DNA of 64,000 bases from Planctomycetota bacterium (GCA_022711755.1 JAKLEA010000019.1:52166-116165); one strand, 5' to 3'. Positions 27,538-37,394 are shown, numbered from the stretch's first letter. Notes: generated from the letters alone by a model not told the origin. Program-made: numbers and translations.

Positions 27538-28851
27538 TCACCCCATGCATCCTTCCCGGAAACGCTTGAAGTTCAACCTTCGTCCGACGTTCAGCGCCAG
27601 AACCTGTCCCCAACCCTTTATCGGGCGCGCCATGCGCCTGAGAATCGCCGGCGCGGAATAGAAGGAGGCATATGCGCCGATGTAACCCTGAAGCAATTCT
27701 TCCGGCGTCATCTTCGCAGGTTTGAAGACGACGTGGTTCATGTCGTAGCGCGACCAGTCCCGGTGCAGAATGCGCCCGGCCGCCTCCATCTCGTCGTATA
27801 ACTTTGTGAAGGGCATCGGCGTCAAGATGTAGAAATTCGCTCCGAGAATCCCGGCCTCGTTGCAGAATCGCACCGTCTTCTCGAAAACGCTCGTGTCGTC
27901 ATGGTCGAGGCCGAAGATGAAGGAGCCGAAGACCTTTATCCCGGCGGCTTGAATGGTGGCGATTGACTTCGCGTAATCCTCAACGACGTTGACTCGCGAT
28001 TTGCCCACTGATGCTATGCTCTCCTCGTTGACGCTCTCGATCCCCATGAAGAGCCACTTGCAGCCGCTGGCGGCGCAAAGCTCCAGCAATTCCGGGTCCT
28101 TTGCGATCTTCATGTCGGCCTGGCTGTGCCAGTTCCTCCTGAGCGGAGCGAGCTTGCGGAAAAGCTCCTTTGCGCGTTTCGGCGAGCCGATAATGTTGTC
28201 GTCAACAAAGATGATTTCGCCGGGAGGCATGGAACGGACTTCCGCGATGACTTCGTCCACCGGACGGAAGCGGAATTTGCCGCCCCAGTAAAGCGTGACG
28301 GCGCAGTAGGCGCAGTTATGCGGACATCCCCGAGCCGTTTCGATGATGTTCGGAAAGGTGTATGCGTCGCGTTTGAGGAGGTCAAGGCGCGGCCGGGGCA
28401 GGCCGGCCATGTCGTGCGCGGCGTCGGCCTTGTAACGCTTCTTCATTCCGCCGTTGAGAAAGTCGCTGAGCAGTTGCGGCCAGACGACCTCCGCCTCGCA
28501 CATGACTATCGCGTCTGCATATTTCTCGCTCTCGTCTGGGAAGAAGGTCGCGTGTATGCCGCCCATGACCACCTTCGCGCCGCCTTTGCGAAACGTTTCG
28601 GAAATCTTGAAAGCGCGCAGGGACGTCTGCGTCAGAACGCTGATGCCGACCAGGTCGGGCTTGATCCCGAAGTCAATGTCCTGGACGGTTTCATCGGCGA
28701 TGATGACATCGAAATCCTTGTCGGCGTGGGCGGCAAGCAGGGGGAGATTCAGGCGCGGAACGGAGGATTTGCGCCTGCGGTTTGATCCCAGACGGTCCTT
28801 GTCCGGCGCAGGCTGAACGAGCAAAAGAAGCGGCTTTCTTCTAGGTTCCAT
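27538..28851 (-). CDS. B12-binding-domain radical SAM protein
   Basis: 437 residues. An N-terminal cobalamin-binding-type Rossmann domain (about 1-150; KPDLVGISVLTQTS, VVMGGIHATFFPDE) is followed by a radical SAM core with the CX3CX2C iron-sulfur motif in ARGCPHNCAYC and the strand motif EIIFVDDNI. This class performs methylations and ring rearrangements on lipids, hopanoids and natural products; the substrate cannot be told here. No pathway genes are next to it. It is convergent with the glycosidase-like gene, with 95 bases between them. Confidence 0.92.
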   Translation of the reverse strand: MEPRRKPLLLLVQPAPDKDRLGSNRRRKSSVPRLNLPLLAAHADKDFDVIIADETVQDIDFGIKPDLVGISVLTQTSLRAFKISETFRKGGAKVVMGGIHATFFPDESEKYADAIVMCEAEVVWPQLLSDFLNGGMKKRYKADAAHDMAGLPRPRLDLLKRDAYTFPNIIETARGCPHNCAYCAVTLYWGGKFRFRPVDEVIAEVRSMPPGEIIFVDDNIIGSPKRAKELFRKLAPLRRNWHSQADMKIAKDPELLELCAASGCKWLFMGIESVNEESIASVGKSRVNVVEDYAKSIATIQAAGIKVFGSFIFGLDHDDTSVFEKTVRFCNEAGILGANFYILTPMPFTKLYDEMEAAGRILHRDWSRYDMNHVVFKPAKMTPEELLQGYIGAYASFYSAPAILRRMARPIKGWGQVLALNVGRRLNFKRFREGCMG

Positions 28852-29390
28852 CGAAGGATGACACCTCGAAGCGGCGCATCCTGTGGAAGCGTCGCCCGTT
28901 ATTAAAAATGTCTAACGCTCATTGTCATGGGTTGGAGAAAGCAGAAAAAAATCCAATTATTGACCCCTCCATGACCTGGAAGCCCTGGCGGGCAACCAAT
29001 GAAATTAGTATCCCAGATTATGGCTCTCTGTGCAAGATTGAATACTGTATGAATACTTGCATGACTGACATGCGGAAACCAAACGATGACGTCGCTGCAA
29101 ATATCACGATAATCCGGCTCCCGTATCTCTCTGACGCGATAGCTTTATTGGCCATGTCTTTGTAATCCTTCCATATGCCGAATACCCTGTGTTTGGAAAA
29201 GTCTGGTTTCATTTTCCTGTTGCACACCACAGGCGTTATCACACCATTGGACCTGTATCCCGGCGCAGATGTTGGAGTTATGGTTCTTGAAATGACAGCC
29301 TGAGCCTGCTAACATCAATCTCCTATTGGATTCGCGCTGTTGTTACCGACGCATTGGACTGGGGATGTTTTCATCACGGACTGCCTGGGC
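28852..29390. other. AT-richer intergenic region, no supported gene
   Basis: About 540 bases of lower GC than the flanks. On the minus strand 29018-29242 could encode 74 residues with a hydrophobic C-terminal stretch (SRIIVIFAATSSFGF), and on the plus strand 28908-29165 is open for 85 codons. Neither has a clear ribosome site or a recognisable family. Confidence 0.4.
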
Positions 29391-30821
29391 ATGACAGGTT
29401 CGATCCCACCCGGGATAATTCAGGATACCGCGAACAGGCGGTTCCATCTTATCGGCATTGGCGGAGTCGGCGTCAGCGCGCTGGCCCAGCTTCTGCTTGC
29501 CAGGGGGGCGAGGGTAAGCGGTTCCGACCGCAGCCTTGATCGCGGCGTTATTCTGCCGATTTTCTCCTGCCTGCGCGGTCTCGGCGTCGAGCTTTTCCCA
29601 CAGGACGGTTCCGGAGTTTCAGAGAGAACAGACTACATCGTCGCCTCAACAGCGATTGAGAGCGGGAATCCAGACCTTGAGAAAGGCGCGTCGCTCGGAA
29701 TCCCGACTCTTTCCCGCGCGCAGCTTCTTGCTGACTTCTTTCACTCATGCCGCGAGCGCATTGCCATCGGCGGAACCAGCGGCAAGACTACCGTCACCGC
29801 GATGACTGCGTGGTGCTTGAACCAGTCCGGGCGAGAGTTCTGGAGCATGGTCGGGGGCTTTCTCAGAAACGTCGCGTCCGAAAGTTGCCCCGGCAATGCC
29901 CTCTTTCGCAGCGGAGCGGATCAAATCGCCTGCATCGAGGCCGACGAGAGCGACGGCTCCATAGTTCTTTACGAGCCTAGCATCAGCCTGATTCATAACA
30001 TCGGGTTGGATCACAAACGGATTGAGGACCTGATCGGCCTGTTCCAGGAGTTCGGGGACAGGACGCGCGGAACCGTCTGCGTCAACAGCGACTGCCGCCT
30101 GGCGACAAAGCTCTCTCTTCCAGTCGGTCGGACGTTATATTACGGGACCGGGCTGGAAGCCGAAATCCGGGCGTCAAACGCGCGGCTGGAAAGGGACTGG
30201 AGCGAATTCGACGTCAATGGCAGTCGTTGCAGGATAGCGCTGCCCGGAATGCACAATGTTTCCAATGCCCTGGCCGCGCTGGCTGTCTGCGTAAGCGCGG
30301 GGATGCCGGTGGTGGAGGTTATCGGCGCGCTGGGGGAGTTCAAGGGCGTCAAACGAAGAGCGGAACTGGTTGGCGAGGTTGACGGAATAAGGGTGATTGA
30401 CGATTTCGCGCACAATCCGGACAAGCTCGCGGCGGCAATCACAGCAGCCAAGGTTTCCTGCCGGCGGCTGATCGCCGTTTTTCAACCGCACGGTTTTGCA
30501 CCGACAAGGCTCATGCGCGAGGAACTGATCGAGGTTTTTTCCAGGACGCTCAGGCCCGACGACATTCTCCTCATGCCGGAAATCTATTACGCCGGAGGCA
30601 GCGCGGTAAAGGACATTTCGTCGCGCGATATAACCGACGCTGTTTCGGCCCGGGAACGCCGGGCGCGATTCGTCCGGTCGCGGGCGGACCTTGCCCCTGA
30701 GATTGGCGCGCTTGCTGATAGCGGCGACGTCGTGCTTATAATGGGCGCGCGGGACGACACGCTTTCGGACTTCGCAAGAGACGTGTTTGAGACGATAGCC
30801 CGGAAACGACAAAACTGCTGA
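29391..30821 (+). CDS. Mur ligase family protein, MurC/Mpl-like
   Basis: 476 residues with the three Mur ligase domains: a UDP-binding Rossmann domain (RFHLIGIGGVGVSALAQLL), a central ATPase (IGGTSGKTTVTAM, ACIEADESDGS, NIGLDHKRIED) and a C-terminal domain with DDFAHNPDKLAA and FQPHGFAPTR. This matches UDP-N-acetylmuramate-alanine ligase (MurC) or the recycling ligase Mpl in the cytoplasm. It is alone, outside a division/cell-wall cluster, which makes a recycling or specialised role possible. ATG 29391 gives a normal N-terminus; the ribosome site is weak. Confidence 0.9.
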   Translation: MTGSIPPGIIQDTANRRFHLIGIGGVGVSALAQLLLARGARVSGSDRSLDRGVILPIFSCLRGLGVELFPQDGSGVSERTDYIVASTAIESGNPDLEKGASLGIPTLSRAQLLADFFHSCRERIAIGGTSGKTTVTAMTAWCLNQSGREFWSMVGGFLRNVASESCPGNALFRSGADQIACIEADESDGSIVLYEPSISLIHNIGLDHKRIEDLIGLFQEFGDRTRGTVCVNSDCRLATKLSLPVGRTLYYGTGLEAEIRASNARLERDWSEFDVNGSRCRIALPGMHNVSNALAALAVCVSAGMPVVEVIGALGEFKGVKRRAELVGEVDGIRVIDDFAHNPDKLAAAITAAKVSCRRLIAVFQPHGFAPTRLMREELIEVFSRTLRPDDILLMPEIYYAGGSAVKDISSRDITDAVSARERRARFVRSRADLAPEIGALADSGDVVLIMGARDDTLSDFARDVFETIARKRQNC

Positions 30822-30916
30822 CTCGCGGCGCTTACGGAGCGCGCGCTGCACGTCCGCCGCGCACACGGCGCCTGTTGTCCTCTATTTTCCCGGTAAGCCG
30901 GCATCGGAGGCAGTCA

Positions 30917-33487
30917 ATGAGTGTCAACGTCAACACAAAATTCACCCTTGCAGTACGGCGTCAGTCACGGGCGCGTGGCAGCGTAGGGGCGGGTTTCAAA
31001 CCCGCCCCTACGAGTGGCTGGCATATAAACGCTCCCTTCACTGACCGGATACCCCTTGCAGTCCTTCTCCCCGCAGCGATTGCCGCCGCCATTGCTTATG
31101 GCTGCCGTTCCGCCGGAACGCTTGCCGAACCTTCATCGGAAGCGACCGGGCAACTACGGGCCGATGCGCAGACCCTTCCGCTTGATGAGGGCGAGGGACG
31201 GACGGGCGAGTGGGGATTCCGCCCGGCGCAAGATGAGAAATCTCCTCTCAACCCGCCGGCATTTGTATGGCGCCCTCAGAAGGACGCCGTTTTCTACACG
31301 TTCCAGTTGAGCCGCGATCCCTCATTCGAGAAGGTCGGCTACAGCATCGCGAAACTCGACCTGTACTGTCACACTCCGGATAGGACGCTGGAATCAGGAC
31401 GATGGTTCTGGAGATTCAACTTCCGGGATGCGAACGGGGCGGATTCGCAGTGGAGCAAACCCCGCAGCTTCACAGTTCCGGATGACGCCAGGCCCTTCCC
31501 CATGCCGGCCAGGGAGGAACTCCTCCGAAGAATCCCGAGTGAGCATCCCCGGCTGTTCATCCGCCCCGAACAGTTGCCGGAACTGCGAAACGCGGTGAAA
31601 GGGAGGCTCAAACCCGTCTACGACAGTCTTGCGGAGCAGTCCGAGAAGATTATCGCGAAACCCCCGGACGTCAGTGAACCTCCGCTTTACCCGCAGGGAA
31701 CAATTCCGAAGAGCGAGGAATGGAAGGCCATATGGTGGGGAAACCGGCTGCGGACAATCGCCGTTCTGAACGGCGCCGCGACTCTGGGATTCACATGGCA
31801 GATTGATGGCAACGAGGAATTCGGGCGAGCCGGCAAGGAGCTGCTGCTTGCGGCGGCGAAGTGGGACCCGCGGGGCGCAACAGGTTATCGCTACAACGAC
31901 GAGGCCGGGATGCCCGGAGCCTATTACATGGCGCGGGCATATACCTTCCTCCATCCTCTGCTTAGCGAAGAGGAGCGGGCGCTTGTGCGAACCTCGCTGA
32001 CGGCGCGCGGGCGGGAAATGTATGCGCATCTCTATCCCAAACATATCTGGACGCCATACGCCAGCCACAGCAACCGCGCGTGGCACTTTCTGGGGGAGGT
32101 CGGTATCGCGCTGCATGGCGAACTGCCAGAGGCGGATGACTGGGTCTGGTTCGCAATGAACGTTTTTTACCACGCCTATCCCGTCTGGTGCGACGACGAC
32201 GGGGGATGGCACGAAGGCATGGCATATTGGCGTAGTTACATAGAGCGTTTCTCGTGGTGGGCGGACATCATGCGCATCGCTTTCGGCGTTAATGCCTTTG
32301 ATAAGCCCTACTTCAGTAAGATCGGGTATTACCCCATATATGTCACGCCGCCGGGAACGTTGACGGGGGGGTTCGGCGACCTGGCATGGGACAAGCGAAG
32401 CGAGCATCAGGCGCCGCTGATGAGCATCCTTGCCGCGCAGAGCGGCAATCCGCACTGGCAATGGTACGTTGACGCAACCGGCGGGGCGCAGCCGGAGAAC
32501 GCCTACTGGAACTGTCTGCTGGATCTTCCCGGGAAGATCGAAGGCAAGCCTCCCGCCGACATCCCGTCATCTCGATTGTTCCGCGGCATCGGTCTGGCAG
32601 TCTTGAATACTACCATTCTCGACGGTTCAAAGAACATCCAGGTCCAGTTGAAGTCAAGCCCTTTCGGTTCGGATAGTCACGGCTATGATTCGCAGAACGC
32701 CTTTCTTATGAATGTCTGCGGAGAACGACTTTTCATCAGTTCCGGCCAGCGCGATGTCTACGGCAGCGATCATCACCGCAACTGGATGTGGCGCACACGG
32801 TCCGTCAACTCAATCGAAGTCAACGGCATCGGGCAGGGCGCGCGCGACATGAGGGCAAGAGGAAAGATAACCGCATTCTTCACATCGGAAGGGGTTGATT
32901 ACACAGCCGGAGAGGCGGCGGAGGCCTACGGCGATGTCCTTAAAGGATTCCGAAGGCACATCCTCTTCGTCAAGCCGCATATGGTCGTCATCCTGGACCA
33001 GCTTGAGGCTCCGAAGCCTTCGCTCTTCACATGGCTGCTGCACTGCCCGTCGAAAATGACCGCGAAGTCTCAGCATGAGGTTCTGGCGGCGCACGGCGTC
33101 GCGGCGGGAGTTGTTGATTTCATTTCCCCAGAAGGCTTGAAGATGGCGCAGACGGACAAGTTCGATCCCCCGCCGCGCCCGCACATCAAGCTCATTCAAT
33201 ATCACCTTACAGCGGAGACGATTCAGCGCGCCGAATCGTGCCGGTTCCTGACGGTGATACGGCCCTACAGGTCCGACTCCTCGCGCCCGGAGCCGGTCAG
33301 GACCGAACGAACCGGCCCCGGGGAATGGGAATTGCGCGTAAAGTTCGAGGGCAGGGACGTTGCAGTGAAGGTTTCAGAAAACGCCGACGGTTGCCCGTTT
33401 GTAGTGGAAGAAAAGAGGGCGGACGGCGAAGTGCAGGTCCTGTTTTCCAAGGATGACGGGGGGAGGGCCTCAGGCGCCCGGAACTGA
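30917..33487 (+). CDS. heparinase II/III-like polysaccharide lyase lipoprotein (DUF4962-like N-terminus)
   Basis: 856 residues. Order of parts: unusual leader (1-40), lipoprotein signal with lipobox AYGC (Cys63), a fibronectin-like/DUF4962 region (about 110-210, FVWRPQKDAVFYTFQLSRD), an alpha-helical toroid (about 220-520; NDEAGMPGAYYMARAYTF, SHSNRAWHFLGEVG, WCDDDGGWHEGMAYW) and a C-terminal beta-sheet heparinase domain (HGYDSQNAFLMNVCGERL). These enzymes cleave uronic-acid polysaccharides. The start ATG 30917 has CGGAGG 6 bases upstream. Between it and the export signal lies a palindromic repeat read as VGAGFKPAPT, an apparent insertion that displaced the signal peptide by about 40 residues. 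Confidence 0.87.
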   Translation: MSVNVNTKFTLAVRRQSRARGSVGAGFKPAPTSGWHINAPFTDRIPLAVLLPAAIAAAIAYGCRSAGTLAEPSSEATGQLRADAQTLPLDEGEGRTGEWGFRPAQDEKSPLNPPAFVWRPQKDAVFYTFQLSRDPSFEKVGYSIAKLDLYCHTPDRTLESGRWFWRFNFRDANGADSQWSKPRSFTVPDDARPFPMPAREELLRRIPSEHPRLFIRPEQLPELRNAVKGRLKPVYDSLAEQSEKIIAKPPDVSEPPLYPQGTIPKSEEWKAIWWGNRLRTIAVLNGAATLGFTWQIDGNEEFGRAGKELLLAAAKWDPRGATGYRYNDEAGMPGAYYMARAYTFLHPLLSEEERALVRTSLTARGREMYAHLYPKHIWTPYASHSNRAWHFLGEVGIALHGELPEADDWVWFAMNVFYHAYPVWCDDDGGWHEGMAYWRSYIERFSWWADIMRIAFGVNAFDKPYFSKIGYYPIYVTPPGTLTGGFGDLAWDKRSEHQAPLMSILAAQSGNPHWQWYVDATGGAQPENAYWNCLLDLPGKIEGKPPADIPSSRLFRGIGLAVLNTTILDGSKNIQVQLKSSPFGSDSHGYDSQNAFLMNVCGERLFISSGQRDVYGSDHHRNWMWRTRSVNSIEVNGIGQGARDMRARGKITAFFTSEGVDYTAGEAAEAYGDVLKGFRRHILFVKPHMVVILDQLEAPKPSLFTWLLHCPSKMTAKSQHEVLAAHGVAAGVVDFISPEGLKMAQTDKFDPPPRPHIKLIQYHLTAETIQRAESCRFLTVIRPYRSDSSRPEPVRTERTGPGEWELRVKFEGRDVAVKVSENADGCPFVVEEKRADGEVQVLFSKDDGGRASGARN
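30982..31012. repeat. perfect 31-base palindrome inside the lyase gene
   Basis: Arms of 15 bases (CGTAGGGGCGGGTTT and its complement) around one central C. It is read in frame as VGAGFKPAPT, a peptide known to mark intragenic palindromic repeats in many environmental genomes. Confidence 0.95.
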
Positions 33488-33538
33488 GTAAACCATTCTG
33501 TTCAATGTGCCGATGCCAAACATGAAAAAAGAGAAGAC

Positions 33539-34330
33539 TTATGACGCCTCCTCTTCATACCCTTTCAGCGTGGCAATCTCGCGCGGGAGGTGTTTCTCCC
33601 ACGGCTCCCAGCCTATCCACTCCCCGCTTATGAATCCGCCGTAGTTGTTCGATTTCAGAAGGTGTATCGCACGCCGGTGATCAATGATCCCCTCTCCAAT
33701 GGGGACGAGCTTGCCCGCCTCGTCGCAGTCGTGAATGTGCAGGTGCTTTATCCATGGACGCAACTTCTGGAACGATTCCTCTATGCTCGCGTTCTTCGTC
33801 CGCACGGGGTGCATGATGTCCCAGTTGGCGCCGACCGCAGGATGATCCACCCGCCTGAGCACGGCGAGAACGTGCGACGGGTTGCACCAGTCGTCGTGCG
33901 TCTCCACGCAGAGCGTGACGGCCTTTTCCGCCGCATGGTCGGCAACCGAAGCCAGCGAATCCGCCGCGAGAATGATCGCCGCCTCGCGGGTCAGGCCGGC
34001 GGCGAGCTTGCCTCCGAAGACTCGCAAAGTCCTCGCCCCGACGTCGCAGGCAAGGTCAATGCGTTCGAGGCACTGGCGGATCATGGCGTCCTTTTTGGCC
34101 GGATCGCTGAAGGTCAGCGACGTGGCCAGGCAGCAAATGGAAATCCCCGTGTCCTTCGCCATCTTGAAGGCTTTCTCGCGATCGGCGGCTGTCGCCGCGA
34201 CCTCAATGCCGTGCTTGTGCCCCTCGTCCAGCCTCGGTTCGATGCCGTCGTATCCGAACTTCCTTGCCGCCTCCAGCATTTCGGCCAGCGATAGCTTCGG
34301 GGTGGAGAAACTCATGAATGAGTAGTTCAT
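33539..34330 (-). CDS. sugar phosphate isomerase/epimerase family protein
   Basis: 263 residues with the xylose-isomerase-like TIM barrel (FGYDGIEPR, CVETHDDWCNP, GANWDIMHP, KHLHIHDCDEAG, FISGEWIGWEPWE). The metal-site Glu, Asp, His and Glu of the family are in these motifs. Members act on sugars, inositols and keto-sugars; this substrate is unknown. The next gene upstream on the same strand is a Gfo/Idh/MocA oxidoreductase, a common partner in inositol or rare-sugar catabolism. Confidence 0.9.
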   Translation of the reverse strand: MNYSFMSFSTPKLSLAEMLEAARKFGYDGIEPRLDEGHKHGIEVAATAADREKAFKMAKDTGISICCLATSLTFSDPAKKDAMIRQCLERIDLACDVGARTLRVFGGKLAAGLTREAAIILAADSLASVADHAAEKAVTLCVETHDDWCNPSHVLAVLRRVDHPAVGANWDIMHPVRTKNASIEESFQKLRPWIKHLHIHDCDEAGKLVPIGEGIIDHRRAIHLLKSNNYGGFISGEWIGWEPWEKHLPREIATLKGYEEEAS

Positions 34331-34425
34331 TGCTTGCTATGTCCTTCCATCCTGTTATTCCGTTTCAACCTTGGCAGTCTCCCAATCGCCCCGAAATCGC
34401 AGATGATCGGGACACTCCGTCAGCG

Positions 34426-35451
34426 CTAAAAAACGACCACTCTGTTTTCCCGGTCGGACCTGCGAATCGCGTCAAACGTTTCTGAAAGCTCCAGCGCGTG
34501 CGCCGGTTTGACGGGGTATTCCTTCTCCCCGCGCAGGGCCTGCGCTATCTCCCGGTATATCTCCGCAGAATCGCCGTACATGCAACCTTTGACCTTTTCC
34601 TCGCTGACCGATTCCTCCTCCGAGCGCATTTCGGAATACTTGGTCGGATCGTCCGGCTTCGGCGGGACCTTGCGATAGATTTTCATGTCCTGCCCGTAAG
34701 CGACGATTGTTCCTCTGTCGCCCTGCACAAACCAGTCAGGCAGATTGGCGACGGACAGCGTGAATTCCGCCTGGACGACGGCGCCGTTTTGAAGGTTCAT
34801 TATGGCGAAGAAAACGTCCTCCACGTCGCCGGGGTTGATGACCTGCTTCATGCGCCCGTAGACGCTGGCAACCTTGCTGCCGAGAAGAACCACTGGCGGG
34901 TCAACGATGTGCGGCCCCCAGTTGAGCAGGTAGCCGCCTCCGAAGCGGTTCTCCGTCTGCCAGTCGTTGCGCGTGGCGAAGCTGCAGACGGAGCGACGGA
35001 TGAAGAACACATTGCCGATCGTCCCGGCGTCAATCAACTCCTTGAGCCTGCGCAGAACGCAGCACCAGCGCGACGGCAGCCAGGGCATCAGCAGCCTGCC
35101 GGTTTCCCCGGCAGTCCTGATCATGCGGCGCCCCTCGTCGGCGTTGACAGCCCACGGCTTCGTCACCAGGACATTGACGCCGGCCTTGAGGCATTCGCAG
35201 GTCATCTCGCAGTGCTGGTCGCTTCGCGTGATGACGCTGACAAGGTCCAGCTTCTCCTTGGCCAGCATCTCATGGTAGTCGGCGTAGACGGCGCAGTTGA
35301 ATCGCTGCGCCGCCTCCTTGCGCCGCGCGGGGTCAACGTCGCACGCGGCGGCCATTTCGAAGGAGTCGGCGTTGTCCTGAATGGCCCCGGCGTGCATGGT
35401 GCTTCCGCTGCGCCCGTAGCCGAGGATGGCCGCCTTGAGCTTGAGTTTCAT
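34426..35451 (-). CDS. Gfo/Idh/MocA family oxidoreductase
   Basis: 341 residues with an N-terminal NAD(P)-binding fold (KAAILGYGRSGSTMHAGAI, AACDVDPARR) and a C-terminal alpha/beta substrate domain. The usual EKP motif is TKPWA here, and the catalytic-type His lies in NWGPHIVDPPV. Cytoplasmic, with no signal peptide. It acts on a sugar or inositol derivative and sits 95 bases upstream of the isomerase gene on the same strand. Confidence 0.93.
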   Translation of the reverse strand: MKLKLKAAILGYGRSGSTMHAGAIQDNADSFEMAAACDVDPARRKEAAQRFNCAVYADYHEMLAKEKLDLVSVITRSDQHCEMTCECLKAGVNVLVTKPWAVNADEGRRMIRTAGETGRLLMPWLPSRWCCVLRRLKELIDAGTIGNVFFIRRSVCSFATRNDWQTENRFGGGYLLNWGPHIVDPPVVLLGSKVASVYGRMKQVINPGDVEDVFFAIMNLQNGAVVQAEFTLSVANLPDWFVQGDRGTIVAYGQDMKIYRKVPPKPDDPTKYSEMRSEEESVSEEKVKGCMYGDSAEIYREIAQALRGEKEYPVKPAHALELSETFDAIRRSDRENRVVVF

Positions 35452-35624
35452 GACATGGCCCTTTCATTCTCCAGCGCGCAAATGGTCCCGCATCCGGCGA
35501 GTCAACATGGCTTATTTTATCCCATTGCCCTCTGTTGTCACATGTAATTGTCCTACAATGTGCGCGGATGGCAGGCATCAGTATGGGGGGGATGGGGAGA
35601 AACAAGCATAGTGTGCCATAAACC

Positions 35625-36011
35625 TTAACCAAAAGGTTTGATCTCACCAAGCCCGACGAGAAAAATCAACACGCCGAAAACAATTACCATGATAGGTGAA
35701 ATTGCATTTGACAGTAACAGCACTTCGGCGCGACATGGATCCTCAGGATCGTATAAAACAACAACACTCCTGCCGATTGGCCACCAGCGAATCATCTGCA
35801 CCCCGAATCTTGAAGTGAACTGAATGGTCTTTCCGTCCCGGTCGGTAAACTCGATCCTAGGAAGTTTATCGCCTACTTCAATGCCGTCATCCAGACCAAT
35901 GATAATTCCGCGCGCACGAGACCAGAAGAGCAATGACCGTATCCACCAAACTCCCCAAATCAAGCCGGCTACGACGCATCCGATGCCGATAAAGACTATT
36001 ACAATGACCAT
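35625..36011 (-). CDS. DUF3592 membrane protein
   Basis: 128 residues with a hydrophobic helix at each end (VIVIVFIGIGCVVAGLIW and PIMVIVFGVLIFLVGLG) and a beta-rich extracytoplasmic middle that includes LPRIEFTDRDGKTIQFTS and VVVLYDPEDP, the DUF3592 signature. The role of this family is unknown. It stands alone between the UroD-family gene and the oxidoreductase gene. Confidence 0.85.
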   Translation of the reverse strand: MVIVIVFIGIGCVVAGLIWGVWWIRSLLFWSRARGIIIGLDDGIEVGDKLPRIEFTDRDGKTIQFTSRFGVQMIRWWPIGRSVVVLYDPEDPCRAEVLLLSNAISPIMVIVFGVLIFLVGLGEIKPFG

Positions 36012-36198
36012 TGTGCTTTCCCCTTTCGAGCGTTCCAGGCATTGGCTTCGAAATCATCAGAACTTCGGTCCCGCTTCTCACAGCGCCATATTAAGAAATC
36101 CAGGACACCGTGCCAGCCTGTGGCATAAGCGGCGCTTCATGAGACAAGGATGCAGAACGGGTAATACATGGCATTTGTGCGCTACTCATGCATGACAT

Positions 36199-37332
36199 TC
36201 AGTATCGTCCGTAGGTCCGGGCGACTTCGACCATCTTGTGTATGTTGGCATCCGGGGTGTCGCGGCCGCACTGGTCGCCGGTTGAGAGTATGAATCCGCC
36301 GCCCTCTGCCGCGTCGTCAATCGCCCTCTTGCATGCGTCCTCAACGATCTTCGGAGTTCCGCGCAACATCACTTCGGTTGTGTGCAGGTTGCCCATCAGG
36401 CTGATATCGCGCCCAAATTCGCACTTGATCCGCGCCAGATCACAGTCGCCCATCGGGGGGATTTCCAGCGGGTTGATGTTGTCCAGGTCGGATTCCATCG
36501 CGGACATTTTTACGAGGTCGTATTCCGGCCCGCAGCAGTGAATCTGGCTGACGACTCCGGCCTCCCTGCATATTCGCGTCGCGTCCTTGAGCGTCGGCAG
36601 CGAAAGCTCCCGGAAGATCGGCTCCGGGTTGCTGATCATGTGGCCGGAGACGCCGATCAGTACGAAATCGGGCTTCAGTTTCACAATCTCGCGCAGCCGG
36701 CGGACGATATGGCCGCGCTGTTCCTCGCAACGCCGGACGACCTTGTCATGTTCATCGTAATATTCATACATCGAGTCGAAATCCTTGACGTTCAGGCCCG
36801 GAAGCCCGACCGCCATTCCGACCACGCCGTTCTCGCCCATGCGCTCGACCGCCTGGCGATAGCCCTCTGCGCCCTTGTAGCTGATTACGCGATGGACATC
36901 CTCCCATTTCTCCGGATCGCCCTTGAGTCCGATCATTTCGATAGGCATGCCATGCGTGGGCGGATTGTCAATGTAGTAGACGTTGCAGTGACCGCTCCAT
37001 CGCTCCGCGCCGTCAACGAGCGCGTGATGGCGAGTGATAATACGATCGTCCGTCCGGGTTACGATGGCCTCCTTCCATTGAGGCCCCCTTGCCCATGCCT
37101 CCGCCTCGTAGTCGAAGATGACGGGCGCGTCCGGCAGCCAGCCGTCGAAGCCGAAATGCCGGGCGCAATCAATGTAGGCCATCCAGAGCGGAGGGTTGGA
37201 ATAAAGGTAGATGTCCCAGAAAGGTTTGCCGGTAAGCCTGCACGGGATCATGTTCGAGGTGTCGGGGGCGACGGGGACGCAATCGGGCCGTCCGCCGCGC
37301 ATGGCCGCGAGCATTCTTTCTCTTGATGTCAT
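36199..37332 (-). CDS. uroporphyrinogen decarboxylase (UroD) family protein
   Basis: 377 residues. Family features are the N-terminal RERMLAAMRGGRPDCVPVAPD, VGMAVGLPGLN, QIHCCGPEYDLVKMSAME and DISLMGNLHTTEVMLRGTP. HCCG resembles the His-Cys zinc site of the MtaA/MtbA methylcobamide:coenzyme M methyltransferase branch more than true UroD. PVC genomes hold many such paralogues whose methyl or sugar-linked substrates are unknown. Genuine haem synthesis is unlikely from its isolated position. Confidence 0.9.
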   Translation of the reverse strand: MTSRERMLAAMRGGRPDCVPVAPDTSNMIPCRLTGKPFWDIYLYSNPPLWMAYIDCARHFGFDGWLPDAPVIFDYEAEAWARGPQWKEAIVTRTDDRIITRHHALVDGAERWSGHCNVYYIDNPPTHGMPIEMIGLKGDPEKWEDVHRVISYKGAEGYRQAVERMGENGVVGMAVGLPGLNVKDFDSMYEYYDEHDKVVRRCEEQRGHIVRRLREIVKLKPDFVLIGVSGHMISNPEPIFRELSLPTLKDATRICREAGVVSQIHCCGPEYDLVKMSAMESDLDNINPLEIPPMGDCDLARIKCEFGRDISLMGNLHTTEVMLRGTPKIVEDACKRAIDDAAEGGGFILSTGDQCGRDTPDANIHKMVEVARTYGRY

Positions 37333-37358
37333 GATTCAGTTCCTTATTGTGCCAAAGC

Positions 37359-37394
37359 AAAAAGGGCAGCGCCCGGCGGACCGGACGCTGCCCT
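37359..37394 (-). terminator. Rho-independent terminator of the LEPR-XLL protein gene
   Basis: Minus-strand stem AGGGCAGCG/CGCTGCCCT (37386-37394 with 37363-37371) followed by a run of five T, 20 bases beyond the stop codon at 37417. Confidence 0.85.

Noticed and set aside
29399..29415. GGTTCGATCCC, resembling a tRNA T-arm
   Set aside because: It lies inside the Mur ligase reading frame and no acceptor, D or anticodon stems can be folded around it.
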